Positions 1-12,800 of a DNA stretch of 64,000 bases are shown here, one piece after another. How positions within the stretch are numbered: position 1 is the stretch's first letter; each line of letters begins with the position of its first letter. Source of the stretch: Kitasatospora aureofaciens (GTDB taxonomy: Bacteria; Actinomycetota; Actinomycetes; Streptomycetales; Streptomycetaceae). The notes below the pieces were generated by a model. It saw only the letters and a list, made by a program, of their open reading frames with translations, was not told where the DNA came from and did no database searches. The position numbers and the translations under genes were made by a program. The stretch is from contig NZ_JPRF03000001.1 of NCBI RefSeq assembly GCF_001188955.3, positions 434,001-498,000 of the forward strand, given 5' to 3'.

Positions 1-713
1 CCTTCGCCTACCCCGGCCGCCCGGCAGCGCTGGAGGACCTCTCGCTGACCATCCCGGCCGGGAGCACCACAGCCCTGGTCGGCGCCACCGGCTCCGGCAA
101 GACGACGATCGCCAGACTGCTGATGCGCTTCCAGGACGCGGAGCGCGGCCGCGTGCTGCTCGACGGACAGGACGTCCGGGACCTGCCACGGCGGGACCTG
201 CGCCAGGCCATCGGCTTCGTGGCCCAGGACCCGTTCCTCTTCGACGGCAGCATCGCCGACAACATCCGCTACGGCAGCTTCGGGGCCTCCGACCAGGCCG
301 TCGTCCGGGCCGCCACCATGGCCGAGGCGCACACCTTCATCGCCGCGCTGCCCGATGGCTACGACACCCTGATCGGCGAACGCGGCGCCGCGCTCTCCGG
401 CGGCCAGCGGCAGCGGATCGCCCTGGCTCGCGCGATCCTCAAGGACTCGCCGGTCGTCATCCTCGACGAGGCCACCTCCGCCGTGGACAACGAGACCGAG
501 GCCGCCATCCAGCGCACGCTGCGCGGCTTCGCGGCCGACCGGACGATGGTCGTCATCGCCCACCGGCTCTCCACGGTCCGCCACGCTGATCGGATCTACG
601 TCCTGGACAAGGGCGGCATCGTCGCCGAACAGGGCACCCACGACGAACTCCTCGCCCGGCACGGACTCTACGCATCCCTCTGGCAGCTCCAGGCCGGTGA
701 ACTCGCCGCCTGA
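1..713 (+). CDS. ABC exporter, C-terminal ATPase domain (5' end outside window)
   Basis: Only the last 236 codons are present; the frame is open from base 3. The visible part is the nucleotide-binding domain of an ABC exporter: Walker [10 protein letters not shown] (bases 81-107), signature LSGGQRQR (393-416), Walker [13 protein letters not shown] (454-489) and the H-loop in VIAHRLS. The DEATS and AHRLST wording is typical of half-transporters whose membrane domain is fused N-terminal to the ATPase (MsbA/MDR type), so the missing 5' part probably encodes membrane helices. It lies 104 nt upstream of the peptide synthetase on the same strand, with a hairpin between them. Export of the peptide product is a reasonable inference from position only. 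Confidence 0.9.
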   Translation, partial: FAYPGRPAALEDLSLTIPAGSTTALVGATGSGKTTIARLLMRFQDAERGRVLLDGQDVRDLPRRDLRQAIGFVAQDPFLFDGSIADNIRYGSFGASDQAVVRAATMAEAHTFIAALPDGYDTLIGERGAALSGGQRQRIALARAILKDSPVVILDEATSAVDNETEAAIQRTLRGFAADRTMVVIAHRLSTVRHADRIYVLDKGGIVAEQGTHDELLARHGLYASLWQLQAGELAA

Positions 714-733
714 CCGCGGCAGGCCGCCCCGCC

Positions 734-764
734 CGCCGACCGCGTGACGCCCCCGCGGTCGGCG
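734..764 (+). terminator. Hairpin between ABC gene and synthetase gene
   Basis: Perfect 11-bp stem (734-744 pairing with 754-764) with a 9-nt loop, 20 nt after the stop of the ABC gene. There is no T-run, as is usual for actinomycete terminators. It suggests that the synthetase may have its own transcript start in the short gap before its start codon. Confidence 0.5.
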
Positions 765-817
765 CGGCCCGGCGTGCCGTGCGCGTACGCCCGCCCACAC
801 TCTCGGAGGTACCCCCC

Positions 818-3800
818 ATGTCTCGTCGCGACGGCGACGTCCTTCCCCTGACAGCCGCCCAGCGCGAGATCTGGCTCGCCGAGCAGCGCTCCCGGACGCC
901 CATCCCCGGCTACCGCGTCGGTGAGTGCGTGGAGATCCACGGGCCCGTCGATCCGGAGCTGTTCGAGAGGGCGTTGCACCGGGTGGTCGACGAGGTCGAC
1001 GCTCTCCACGTCACCTTCGTGGACGAGGGCGACGGGCCGTGCCAGATCCTCCGCGCGACCTGGGACTGGGCGCCGGCGCACCTGGACCTCAGCGGGGAGC
1101 CCGTACCCCGGGAAGCAGCCGTGGAGTGGATGCGGCGGGACCTGATGCGCCCGCTGGACCTCGCGCGGGACCCGCTGTTCGGGCACGCTCTGGTCCGGCT
1201 GTCCGCGACCGAGTACCTGTGGTACCTGAACTACCACCACGTGGTGCTGGACGCGATCAGCAGCTCCATGGTCCGCCAGCGGGTCGGCGAGGTGTATTCC
1301 GCGCTGGTTGAGGGCGGTGCCGTGCCGCCCTGCCCCTTCGGCTCGCTACGGGACCTGGTCGACAGCGACGCCGCCTACCGTGCGTCCGACGACTTCACCG
1401 CCGACCGTGCCTACTGGACCGCGCGCTTCGCCGACCTTCCCGCGCCGACCCGACTCACCGCCGGCGCCGCGACCGACCCGCACCGCGCCCTGCGCCTGGC
1501 CGAGGAACGGGAGCTGCGGAGCCCGGACGCGCTGCGAGCGGCGGCGGGCAGGACCGGGGTCCGGTGGTCCCGCCTGGTGGTCGCGGCGGCTGCGCTCTAC
1601 GCCCACCGGCTGAGCGGCGGGGAGGACGTGGTGCTCGCCCTCCCCGTCACCGCCCGGAGGGGCTCCGGGCGCGACCTGATGGCGGTGCCCGGCACGATGT
1701 CCAACGTGGTGCCGCTACGGCTGACCGTGCGGCCGGACATGCCCTGGCGCGAGCTCGTCGCCCAGGTGGCGCGGGAAGTCGAGTCGGCCGTCGCACACGA
1801 GCGCTACCGCAGCGAGGACCTGCTGCGCGACCTCGGCGCCCCCGGCAGCATCGGGACGGCGTTCCCGCTGATCGTCAACATCATGGCCTTCAACGCCAGG
1901 CCGACCTTCGCCGGGCACCCCGCCTCGGTGCACCACTTCGTGTCCGGGTCGACCACCGACCTCGCCGTCTGGGTGTTCGACTACCGGGACGGCAATCCTC
2001 CGCTCCTCCGGCTGCACGGCGCGCCGGAGGCGTACGGCGACGACGACCTCGCCGCGCACCAGGAAAGGCTGCTCAGCCTGCTCGACGCGGTCGCGGACTG
2101 CGACCCGGACGAGGCGGTGGGCCGGATCGACCTGCTCACGGCCGAGGACTGCCGCGAACTGGCCGAACTCGGCACCGGGCCGGTGGCGCCGGCCCCGGCC
2201 GCGAGCCTGCCGGAGCTGTTCCGGGAACACGTCCGGGCGACCCCGGACCTGACCGCGCTGGTGTGTGGCGAGGTCTCGCTGACGTACGCGGAGCTGGACA
2301 CCCGGGCGAACCGGCTGGCGCACGCCCTGATCGCGAGGGGAGCGGGGCCGGAGCGTCTGGTGGCGGTGGCGCTGCCGCGCTCGGCCGAGCTGGTGGTGGC
2401 GATCCTGGCGGTGCTGAAGACCGGTGCGGCGTACGTCCCGGTCGACCCCGAGTACCCCGCCGAGCGGATCTCCTACCTGCTCGACGACGCCCGGCCGGCC
2501 CTGGTGGTGACCGACGCCCGCAGCGCGGGTCGGCTGCCCGGTTCCTTCGAGCGGCTGGTGCTCGACTCGCCGGAAGCTGCCGCCCTGATGGCCGGCCGCC
2601 CGGCGACCGACCCGACGGTGGCCGTCGACCCGCGCCACCCGGCGTACGTCATCTACACCTCCGGCTCCACCGGACGTCCCAAGGGCGTGGCAGCGACCCA
2701 CGGCGGCCTGCTCAACCTGCTCGCCGACCTCAGGGAGGTCCACTTCCGACAGGCGCTCAAGGGGCAGCAGCGGCTTCGGGTGGCCCTGAGCACATCGGTG
2801 TCGTTCGACGCGTCGTGGAACCAACTGCTCGCCCTGTTCGCCGGCCACGAGCTGCACGTCCTGGACCACGCGACCTGGACCGACCCGGACGCCTTCGTCG
2901 ACCATGCCGCACGCTGCGGGCTGGACTACGTCGAAGCCACCCCGTCCTACCTGCACCTCCTGGTCGAGCACGGGCTCCTTACCGGCCCGCGACGGCGTCC
3001 GGCGCTGGTCGCGGCGGGCGGCGAGGCCGTCCCGGAGCGGCTGTGGGGACAGCTGCGCGCGGCCGAGGGGGTGTCCTGCCTCAACCTCTACGGACCGTCC
3101 GAATGCACCGTCAACCCCGTGATCGCGTCCGTGGCATCGACCCCGCTGCCCGTCATCGGCCGGCCCGCCACCAACGTGCGGCTGTACGTGCTCGACGGCG
3201 CCCTGCGTCGACTGCCGGCCGGAACGCCGGGTGAGCTGTACATCGCGGGAGAGTGCCTCACCCGCGGCTACCTGAACCGGGCGGGCCTGACCGCCGGGCG
3301 CTTCGTGGCGGACCCGTTCGGGCCGCCCGGAGCGCGGATGTACCGCACCGGCGACCTGGTGCGCTGGGGCGCGGACGGGAACCTGGAGTTCCTCGGCCGG
3401 ACCGACGACCAGGTCAAGATCCGCGGCTTCCGGGTGGAACCCGGCGAGATCGAGGCCGTCCTCGTCGAGCACCCGCAGGTCGCCCGGGCCGCCGTCGTGG
3501 TGCGCGCCGAGGAGGAGCCCCGGCTGGTCGCCTACGCCGTCCCCGAGCCCGGCGCCGCGGTGGCCGACACCGCGCTGCGCGAGCACCTGCGGGAACGGCT
3601 CCCCAAGCACATGGTGCCGGCCGACTTCGTTGTGCTGGACGCACTGCCGTTGACACCGAACGGCAAACTCGACCGGCGTGCCCTCCCGGCGCCCGACCGT
3701 CAGCCGACGGCGACCGGCCGCGCTCCGCGAACCGCGACCGAGCACCTGCTCGCCGGGTTGTTCGCTGAGGTGCTCGGTGTCCCGGAGGCCGGAGCGGACG

Positions 3801-6800
3801 ATGACTTCTTCGACCTGGGCGGCCACTCGCTGCTGGCCACCCGGCTGGTCGCCCGGGCACGGTCCGTGTTGGGTGTGGAGCTGGGGCTGCGTGACCTGTT
3901 CGACGCGCCGACGGTGGCGGAACTGGCGGCGAGGGTGGACACCGCGGGCCGGGCCCGACCCGCACTCGCGGCGGGTGAGCGGCCAGGGACGGTCCCGCTG
4001 TCCTTCGCGCAGCGCCGGCTGTGGTTCCTGCACCGGATGGAGGGCCCCGGCGCCACGTACAACATCCCGCTGACTCTGAGGCTGTCCGGCGACCTCGACC
4101 AGCGGGCCCTGGAGGCCGCCCTGGCCGATGTGGTCGAACGGCACGAGAGCCTGCGCACCACCTTCCCCGTGGTCGACGGCGCGCCGTGCCAGCACGTGCT
4201 GGACCCCGACGCGGCCAGGCCGCGGCTGCGGATGACCGAGGTCGGCGAGCACGACCTGCCGGAGCGGCTGGCGGAGGCGGCACGGCACGGCTTCGAGCTC
4301 GCGGAGGAGCCGCCACTGCATGCCGAGCTGTACCGGCTCGGACCGGAGGAGCACGTCCTGCTGCTGGTGGTGCACCACATCGCCGGTGACGGCTGGTCGA
4401 CGCGGCCGCTCTCGCAGGACCTGGCGGCGGCCTACGCGGCCCGTCGCGAGGGCGCGAAGCCCGAGTGGAGGCCGCTGCCCGTCCAGTACGCCGACTACGC
4501 CCTCTGGCAGCGGGCGCTGCTCGGCGACGGCACCGACCCGGGCAGCCTGCTGAGCGAGCAGCTGGCATACTGGCGCGAGCAACTGGCGGACCTGCCCGAG
4601 CAGATCGAGCTGCCCTTCGACCGGCCCCGGCCGGCGGCGATGTCCTACCGGGGCGCCCACCTGCCGGTGCGGATCGACGCCGAATTGCACCAGAGCCTGC
4701 GCGAACTGGCCCGCGACGGCGGCGCCAGCCTCTTCATGGTGCTCCAGGCCGGACTGGCCGCCCTGCTGGGCAAGCTCGGCGCCGGCACCGACGTCCCGAT
4801 CGGCACCCCGATCGCGGGACGCACCGACGAGGCCCTGGACGACCTGGTCGGCTTCTTCGTCAACACCCTGGTGCTGCGCACCGACCTCTCCGGCGACCCC
4901 TCGTTCACCGACCTGCTGGCCCGGGTGCGCTCGGACGCGCTGGCCGCCTACGCGCACCAGGACGTTCCGTTCGAGCACCTGGTGGAAGCGCTGAACCCGA
5001 CCCGGACCCTGGCGCACCACCCCCTGTTCCAGACGATGCTCGCCCTGCAGAACGCACCGCTCGGCACGTTCGACCTACCGGGGCTGCGGGTGGAGACCGG
5101 GCTGGTCCACACCGGGACGGCCAAGTGCGACCTGACCTTCATCCTGGGCGAAGAGCCCGGTGGGGGCGGTCTCTCGGGCGTGGTGGAATACAGCACGGAC
5201 CTGTTCGACGAGGCCACTGTGGCCGGGATCGTCGACCGGTGGCTGCGGCTGCTGCGCGCCGTGGCCGCCGATCCCGGCCGGCGGATCGGCCGGGTGGACG
5301 TGCTCTCCGCCGAGGAACTCCGCGCGCTTCTCCCGGCCGGTCTGGCCGGCACCGAGGGGGAGCAGGACGCATCGGGCGTTGGCCTCACCGTACTCTTCGA
5401 GCGGCAGGTTCGGGCGAATCCGGCCGCCGTCGCCCTCACCGACGGTGAAGTCACCCTGAGCTACGGCGAGTTGAACGCACGTGCCAACCGGCTCGCGCAC
5501 GCCCTGATCGACCGGGGGGTGGGACCGGAGCAACTGGTGGCGCTGGCCATCCCGCGCTCGGCGGAGCTGGTCGTGGCGGTGCTCGCCGTGCTGAAGGCGG
5601 GCGGCGCCTACCTCCCGGTGGACCCGCAGTACCCGGCCGCCCGGATCGGCTACCTGCTCCGGGACGGGCGGCCGGCGCTGCTGGTGACGACCGGCACGAC
5701 CGGCACGACCGGCACGGCCGGCGAGCTGCCGGGAGCGGACGGCGTGGACGGCGTGGACCGGCTGCTGCTGGACACCGCCGACCTGGACGGACAGCCCGAC
5801 ACCGACCCGCAGGTCGCGGTCGACCCGGCTCACGCGGCGTACGTCATCCACACCTCCGGCTCCACCGGCGAGCCGAAGGGCGTCGTGGTCCCGCACCGGA
5901 ACGTGGTGCGGCTGTTCCGGACCACGGAGGAACTGTTCGGGTTCACCGCCGAGGACGTCTGGACGCTCTTCCACTCCTACGCCTTCGACTTCTCGGTGTG
6001 GGAGCTGTGGGGCGCGCTGCTGCACGGCGGCCGGCTGGTCGTCGTGGACCACGAGACCAGCCGCTCGCCCGGCCGGTTCCTGGAACTCCTCGCCCGTGAG
6101 CGGGTGACCGTTCTGAACCAGACGCCCTCCGCCTTCTACCAGCTGATCCAGGCGGACGCCGAGGCTGCCGGGGCGGGCCGTGAACTCGCCCTGCGGACCG
6201 TGGTGTTCGGCGGCGAGGCCCTGGAGCACGCCCGACTGGCGGACTGGTACCGGCGGCACCCGGAGAACGCACCGCGGCTGGTCAACATGTACGGCATCAC
6301 CGAGACCACCGTGCACGTCACCCACGCGGCGCTCGGCGCGTCCGGCACGACGGGCGGACAGATCGGCACGGCCCTGCCGGACCTGCGAACGTACGTGCTC
6401 GACGGCGGTCTGCGGCCGGTGGCTCCGGGCGTGCCCGGTGAGCTGTACGTCGCGGGCCCCGGGCTGGCGCGCGGCTACCTCAACCGGCCAGGCCTGACCG
6501 CTGGGCGGTTCGTGGCGGACCCCTTCGGGCCGGCCGGCTCCCGGATGTACCGCAGCGGCGACGTGGTGCGCCGTGACACGGCAGGCGGTCTGCGCTACGT
6601 CGGCCGGGCCGACCAGCAGGTGAAGGTGCGCGGCTTCCGGATCGAACTCGGCGAGATCGAGGCGGCGCTCGCCGCGCACCCGGCCGTCGCCCAGACAGCC
6701 GTCCTGGCTCGCCAGGACCGGGCCGACGACACCCGGCTGGTCGCGTACCTGGTGCCCGCCACCGGGCACGCACTCCGGCCGGACCCGCTTCGGGCGCACC

Positions 6801-9800
6801 TGCGCGAGCTGCTGCCGGAGCACATGGTGCCGGCCGCGTACGTGCCGCTGGACGCGCTGCCGCTGACCGCCAACGGCAAGCTCGACCGCCGTGCCCTGCC
6901 CGCCCCCGACCTCGCCCCGGCGGCTGCCACCCGTGCCCCCCGCACCCCGCAGGAGCAGGTCCTCTGCGAACTGTTCGCCGAGGTCCTGGGCGTGGCGTCG
7001 GCCGGTGTCGAGGACAGCTTCTTCGACCTGGGCGGGCACTCGCTGCTGGCCGCCCGCCTGGCCGCCCGGATCCGCGCCACGCTCGGTGTGGAGATGCCGC
7101 TGCGTACCCTGTTCGAGGCACCGACCCCGGCCGGCCTGGCGGCCGCCCTGGTGGCGGCCGGGCCGGCGCAGACCGCCCTGGCACGGCGTAAGCGCCCCGA
7201 GAGGGTCCCGCTGTCGTTCGCGCAGCGGCGGCTCTGGTTCCTGCACCAGTTGGAGGGCGCTGCTGCGAACTACCACATCTCCCTGGCGTGGCGGCTGTCC
7301 GGGGATCTGGACCGGCGGGCCCTGGAGGCCGCCGTGGCGGACGTGGTGGCCCGGCACGAGAGCCTGCGCACCGTCTTCCCCACGGTGGACGGGGTTCCGG
7401 ACCAGCGGGTGCTGGACGCGGCGGCAGCTCGTCCGCAGTTGCTCGTGAGCCGGACCACCGAGGCCGAGCTGCCCGCCGCCATGGCGGCGGCGAAGGACCG
7501 CGGCTTCGACCTGGCGGTCGACGTGCCGCTACGGGTCGCTCTGTTCGAGCTGGCAGCGGACGAGCACGTGTTCCAGTTGGTGCTCCACCACATCGCGGGC
7601 GACGGCTGGTCGCTGGGGCCACTCGCGCAGGGCCTGACCGCTGCCTACGCGGCGCGCTGCCGCGGCGAGGCGCCCCAGTGGGAGGAGCTGCCGGTCCAGT
7701 ACGCCGACTACACCCTCTGGCAGCACGACCTGCTCGGCGACGCCGCCGACCCGGACAGCCTGTTCGCGCGCCAGGCGGACTACTGGACCGGGCAGCTGGC
7801 CGGTCTGCCGGAGCGCATCCAGCTGCCCACCGACCGGCCCCGCCCGGTGGTCGCCTCGCACCGGGGCGGTTCCGTGCGCGCCGGGTTCGACGCTGACCTG
7901 CACCGAGGCCTGCGCGAACTCGCCCGCCAGCACGGCACCAGTCTGTTCATGGTGCTCCAGGCCGGGCTGGCGGCGCTGCTGAGCAAGCTCGGCGCGGGCG
8001 ACGACATCCCGGTCGGCAGCCCGGTCGCCGGCCGGACCGACCAGGCACAGGACGAGCTGATCGGCTACTTCGTCAACACCCTGGTGTTCCGTACCGACAC
8101 CTCGGGCGACCCGACCTTCGCCGAGCTGCTGGGACGGGTCCGGGACACCGCGCTGGCCGGGTACGCCCACCAGGACCTTCCGTTCGAGTACCTGGTCGAG
8201 GCGCTGAACCCGGTGCGCTCGCTGGCGCACCACCCGCTCTTCCAGGTCATGCTGGTGTTGCAGAACGCGCCCCGGGCCGACTTCGCACCGCCCGGACTGC
8301 GCGTCGAGGACGTGCCGTCGACCTCGACGACCGCCAAGCTCGACCTGATCTTCACCATGTCCGAGCGGCTCGGGGAGGACGGTTCCCCGGAGGGGATCGA
8401 CGGGTCCGTCGAGTACACCGGCGACCTGTACGACCCCGCCACTGTCGAGACCATGATCGGTCGGTGGGAGCGGCTGCTCCGCGCCGCCGTCGCCGATCCG
8501 CGGCGCCGGCTCAGCCGGTTCGGCCTGCTCACCGCCGAGGAGCGCGCGGAGCTGACGGCGCTGGGCACCGGCCCGGCGGCCCAGGCCTTCACCGAGAGCT
8601 TGCCGGAGCTGTTCCGGGCCCAGGTGCGCGCGATTCCGCACGCCCTCGCGGTGGTGGGACCGGAAGCCTCGCTGACGTACGCGGAGTTGGACGCCCGGAC
8701 GAATCGGCTGGCGAATGCGCTGATCGCGCGCGGAGCCGGGCCGGAGCGTCTGGTGGCGGTGGCGCTGCCGCGCTCGGCCGAGCTGGTGGTGGCGATCCTT
8801 GCGGTGCTGAAGACCGGCGCGGCGTACCTCCCGATCGATCCGGAGTACCCGGCTGCGCGGATCGGGTACATGTTCGACGACGCCCGACCGCTCCTGGTGG
8901 TGACCGACGCCCGGACCCGGGACCGCCTGCCGACGACCGGTTCCGCCGGGTGGCTTGTGGTCGACGATCCGGAGACCGCCGCCCTGGTTGCGGACTGCCG
9001 GGCGACGGACCCGGCGGTGGCGATCCACCCGGGCCATCCGGCGTACGTCATCTACACCTCAGGGTCCACCGGGCGGCCCAAGGGCGTGCTGTCCACGCAC
9101 GGCGGTCTGTTGAACCTCTTCGCCAACCAGCGACTCCTGATGTACCCCCAGCAGACGAAGCACCGGCTGCGGGTGGGGCTGACCACGTCCGTGTCGTTCG
9201 ACGCCTCCTGCGACCAGATGTCGTGCCTCTACGCGGGCCACGAGCTGCACGTTCTGGACGAGGCGACTTGGACCGACCCGGACGCTTACCTCGACCACGC
9301 CGCGCGGGTCGGACTGGATGCCGTCGGTGCCACTCCGTCGTACATGCAGGTCCTCGTGGCGCACGGACTGTTGGACCATCCGCAGTGGCGTCCGCTGCTG
9401 GTCGCGATGGGCGGGGAGAGCGTTCCCGAGCAGCTGTGGGAGCGCTTGCGGTCGGCCGACGGAGTGATCTCCCTGAACTACTACGGGCCGTCCGAGTGCA
9501 CGGTGGACTCGGTCTTCGCATCGATGGAGTCGAGCCCGCACCAGGTGATCGGCCGACCGCTCGGGGGCGTCCGACTGCACGTGCTCGACGCCGCCCTGCA
9601 GCCGGTGGCCGCCGGTGTGCCGGGCGAGCTGTACATCGCCGGCGTCGGCCTGGCGCGCGGATACCTGAACCGGCCGGGGCTGACGGCGGGACGGTTCATC
9701 GCTGACCTGTTCGGGCCGGGGGGTTCGCGGATGTACCGCACCGGAGACCTGGTGCGCTGGAACCCGGACGGGAACCTGGAATTCCTCGGCCGCACCGACG

Positions 9801-12800
9801 ACCAGGTCAAGCTCCGGGGATTCCGGATCGAACTCGGTGAGATCGAGGCGGCACTGGCGGAGCACTCGCAGGTCGTACGGGCCGCCGTGATCGTCCGGCA
9901 GGACCGGGCGGAGGACCCGCGCCTGGTCGCCTACGTGGTGCCCGTCACCGGGGCGGAGCTTCGGCCGGAGGACCTGCGGGCGCACCTGCGCGAGCGGCTG
10001 CCCGACTACATGGTGCCGACCGCGTACGTCGCCCTCGACGCCCTTCCGCTCAACACCAGCGGCAAGCTGGACCGACGCGCCCTGCCCGAGCCGGCCTCCA
10101 CCGCTGCGCCTGCGGGCCGGGAACCGCACACCCCTGAGGAGCACGTGCTGGCCGGGCTGTTCGCCGAGGTGCTGGGCCTCTCCGAGGTCGGCGCCGACGA
10201 CGACTTCTTCGACCTCGGTGGGCACTCCCTGCTGGCCACCCGGCTGGTCGCCCGGGCACGGTCGGTGCTGGGCGTGGAGCTGCCGCTGCACACCCTGTTC
10301 CGCAACCCGACGGTGGCCGGCCTGGCCGCCGGGCTGGGTGGCGCGGACCGGGCCCGGCTCGCCCTGGAGCCGGCGGAGCGGCCCGCGCTGGTGCCGCTGT
10401 CGTCCGCTCAGCGGCGGCTGTGGTTCCTGCGCCAGTTGGAGGGTGCCGAATCCGTCTACAACATGCCGCTCGCGTGGCGGCTCTCGGGACCGCTGGACCT
10501 GGCTGCCCTGGAGGCGGCGCTGGGCGACCTCGTCGACCGGCACGAAACCCTGCGGACGGTCTTCCCACCGGTCGACGGGGCGCCGTACCAGAGGGTGCTG
10601 GCCATCGGAGAGGCGCGCCCAGGACTGACGGTCACTCCGGCCGACGAGACGGCCTTGCCGGAACTCCTGACGGATGCCGCAGCGCGCGGATTCGACCTCG
10701 CGGCCGAACCGCCACTGCGTGCGGAGGTGTTCGCGCTCTCGGCGACCGAGCACGTGTTGCTCCTCGTGATGCACCACATCGCCGGTGACGGCTGGTCGCT
10801 GGCCCCGCTGGCCGCCGACCTAGCCACCGCGTACGCGGCACGCCGCCAGGGCGAGGAACCGCGGTGGGCGCCGCTGCCCGTGCAGTACGCCGACTACACC
10901 CTGTGGCACGACCGGCTTCTCGGCGATCCGGCCGACCAGGACAGCCTGTTCGCCCGCCAGACGGCCTACTGGACGCGGACGCTGGCGGACCTTCCCGAGC
11001 AGATCCGGCTCCCCGCCGACCGCCACCGCCCCGCCAACCCCTCCTATGCCGGCGGCCATCTCGCTATCGAAGTGGACGCGGAGCTGCACGCCGGGCTGGT
11101 GCGGCTGGGTCGGGAGCACGGCGCCAGCCCGTACATGGTGCTGCAGGCCGCCCTGGCCTCGCTGTTGGACAAGCTCGGCGCGGGCACGGACATCCCGGTC
11201 GGCAGCCTGATCGCCGGGCGGACCGACCATTCCCTGGACGACCTCGTCGGCTTCTTCGTCAACACCCTGGTGCTTCGCACGGACACCAGCGGCGACCCGA
11301 CCTTCGCCGAGCTGTTGCAGCGGGTTCGGGAGAGCGCGCTCGGCGCGTACGCGCACCAGGACCTGCCGTTCGAACACGTCGTCGAGGCCCTCAACCCCTC
11401 CCGCTCGCTCGCCCGGCAGCCGCTGTTCCAGGTGCTGCTGGCGCTGCAGAACGTGCCCCGCACCGAGTTCGCGCTGGACGGTGTGACCGCCGAGATCGTT
11501 CTGGTCCGGACACCCACGGCGATGTTCGACCTCGGCTTCCACCTGCTGGAGCGCGGCGGTGCCGGCGGCCCGGCCGAGGGCATCGTCGGGCGGGTCGAGT
11601 ACAGCACCGATCTGTTCAACCGGGCCACGGTGGAGGACCTGGTCGGCCGGTGGCTGCGGCTGCTGGCGGCGGTGGTCGCCGAGCCGAACCGGCCGCTGAG
11701 CCGGATCGACGTCCTCACCGCGGAAGAGCGGCGCGAGCTTCTGGTCGCCCGCAACGACACGGCCCGGCCGGTGCCCGCTGCCACGCTGCCCGCGCTGTTC
11801 GAGGCGCGGGTCCGGGCGACCCCCGAGGCCGAGGCCGTGGTGTTCGAGGACACCGTGGTGACCTACCGAGAGCTGAACCGCCGGGCCAACCGCCTGGCCC
11901 ACGCGCTGATCGCGCGCGGTGTCGGGCCGGAGCAGGTCGTCGCCCTGCGGCTGCCGCGCTCGGCCGAGCTGGTGGTCGCCGTCCTCGCGGTGCTCAAGAC
12001 CGGCGCGGCGTACCTGCCGGTCGACCCGGACTACCCGACCGCCCGCATCGCCTCCATGCTGGAGGACGCGCGGCCCGCCCTCGTGCTCGACGACCTCGCG
12101 GCCGTCACGCCGTCCGACGAGCAGCCGGTGCACGACCCGGCCGTCCCGGTGGACGCGCGGCACCCGGCCTACGTCATTTACACCTCCGGCTCCACCGGCC
12201 GCCCCAAGGCCGTGGTGATGCCCGCCGCCGGACTGCTCAACCTGCTGGAGTGGCACCACGGGGCCGTCGGCGGCGGACCCGGCACGCGCACCGCGCAGTT
12301 CACCGCGATCAGCTTCGACGTCTCGGTGCAGGAGGTGCTGTCCGCGCTGCTGTACGGAAAGACGCTGGTGGTGCCGACCGAGGAGCAGCGCCGCAGCGCC
12401 GAGCTGTTCGCCCACTGGCTGGACCGGCACCGGGTCGGCGAGCTCTTCGCGCCGAACCTGGTGGTGGAGGCGTTGGCCGAGGCCGCCGAGGAGGCCGGGC
12501 TGGACCTGCCGGCCCTCCGGCTGGTCGCCCAGGCCGGCGAGGCGATGCGCCTCGGCGCGGCGGTGCGCCGCTTCCAGGCGCGTGGGCCGGGCCGGGTGCT
12601 GCACAACCACTACGGGCCCGCCGAGACCCATGTGATCACCGCCTACCCGCTGCCGGTCGACCCCGCGGACTGCCCGGTGCCGGTGCCGATCGGTCGTCCG
12701 ATCGCCAACTGCCAGGTGTACGTGCTGGATGCGGCGCTGCGACCGGTCGCGCCCGGGGTGCTGGGCGAGCTCTACCTGGCCGGTGAGGGGCTGGCCCGCG

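Noticed and set aside
779..817. Earlier GTG start of the synthetase at 779
   Set aside because: No ribosome site precedes it, and it would translate the GGAGGT site that serves ATG 818.
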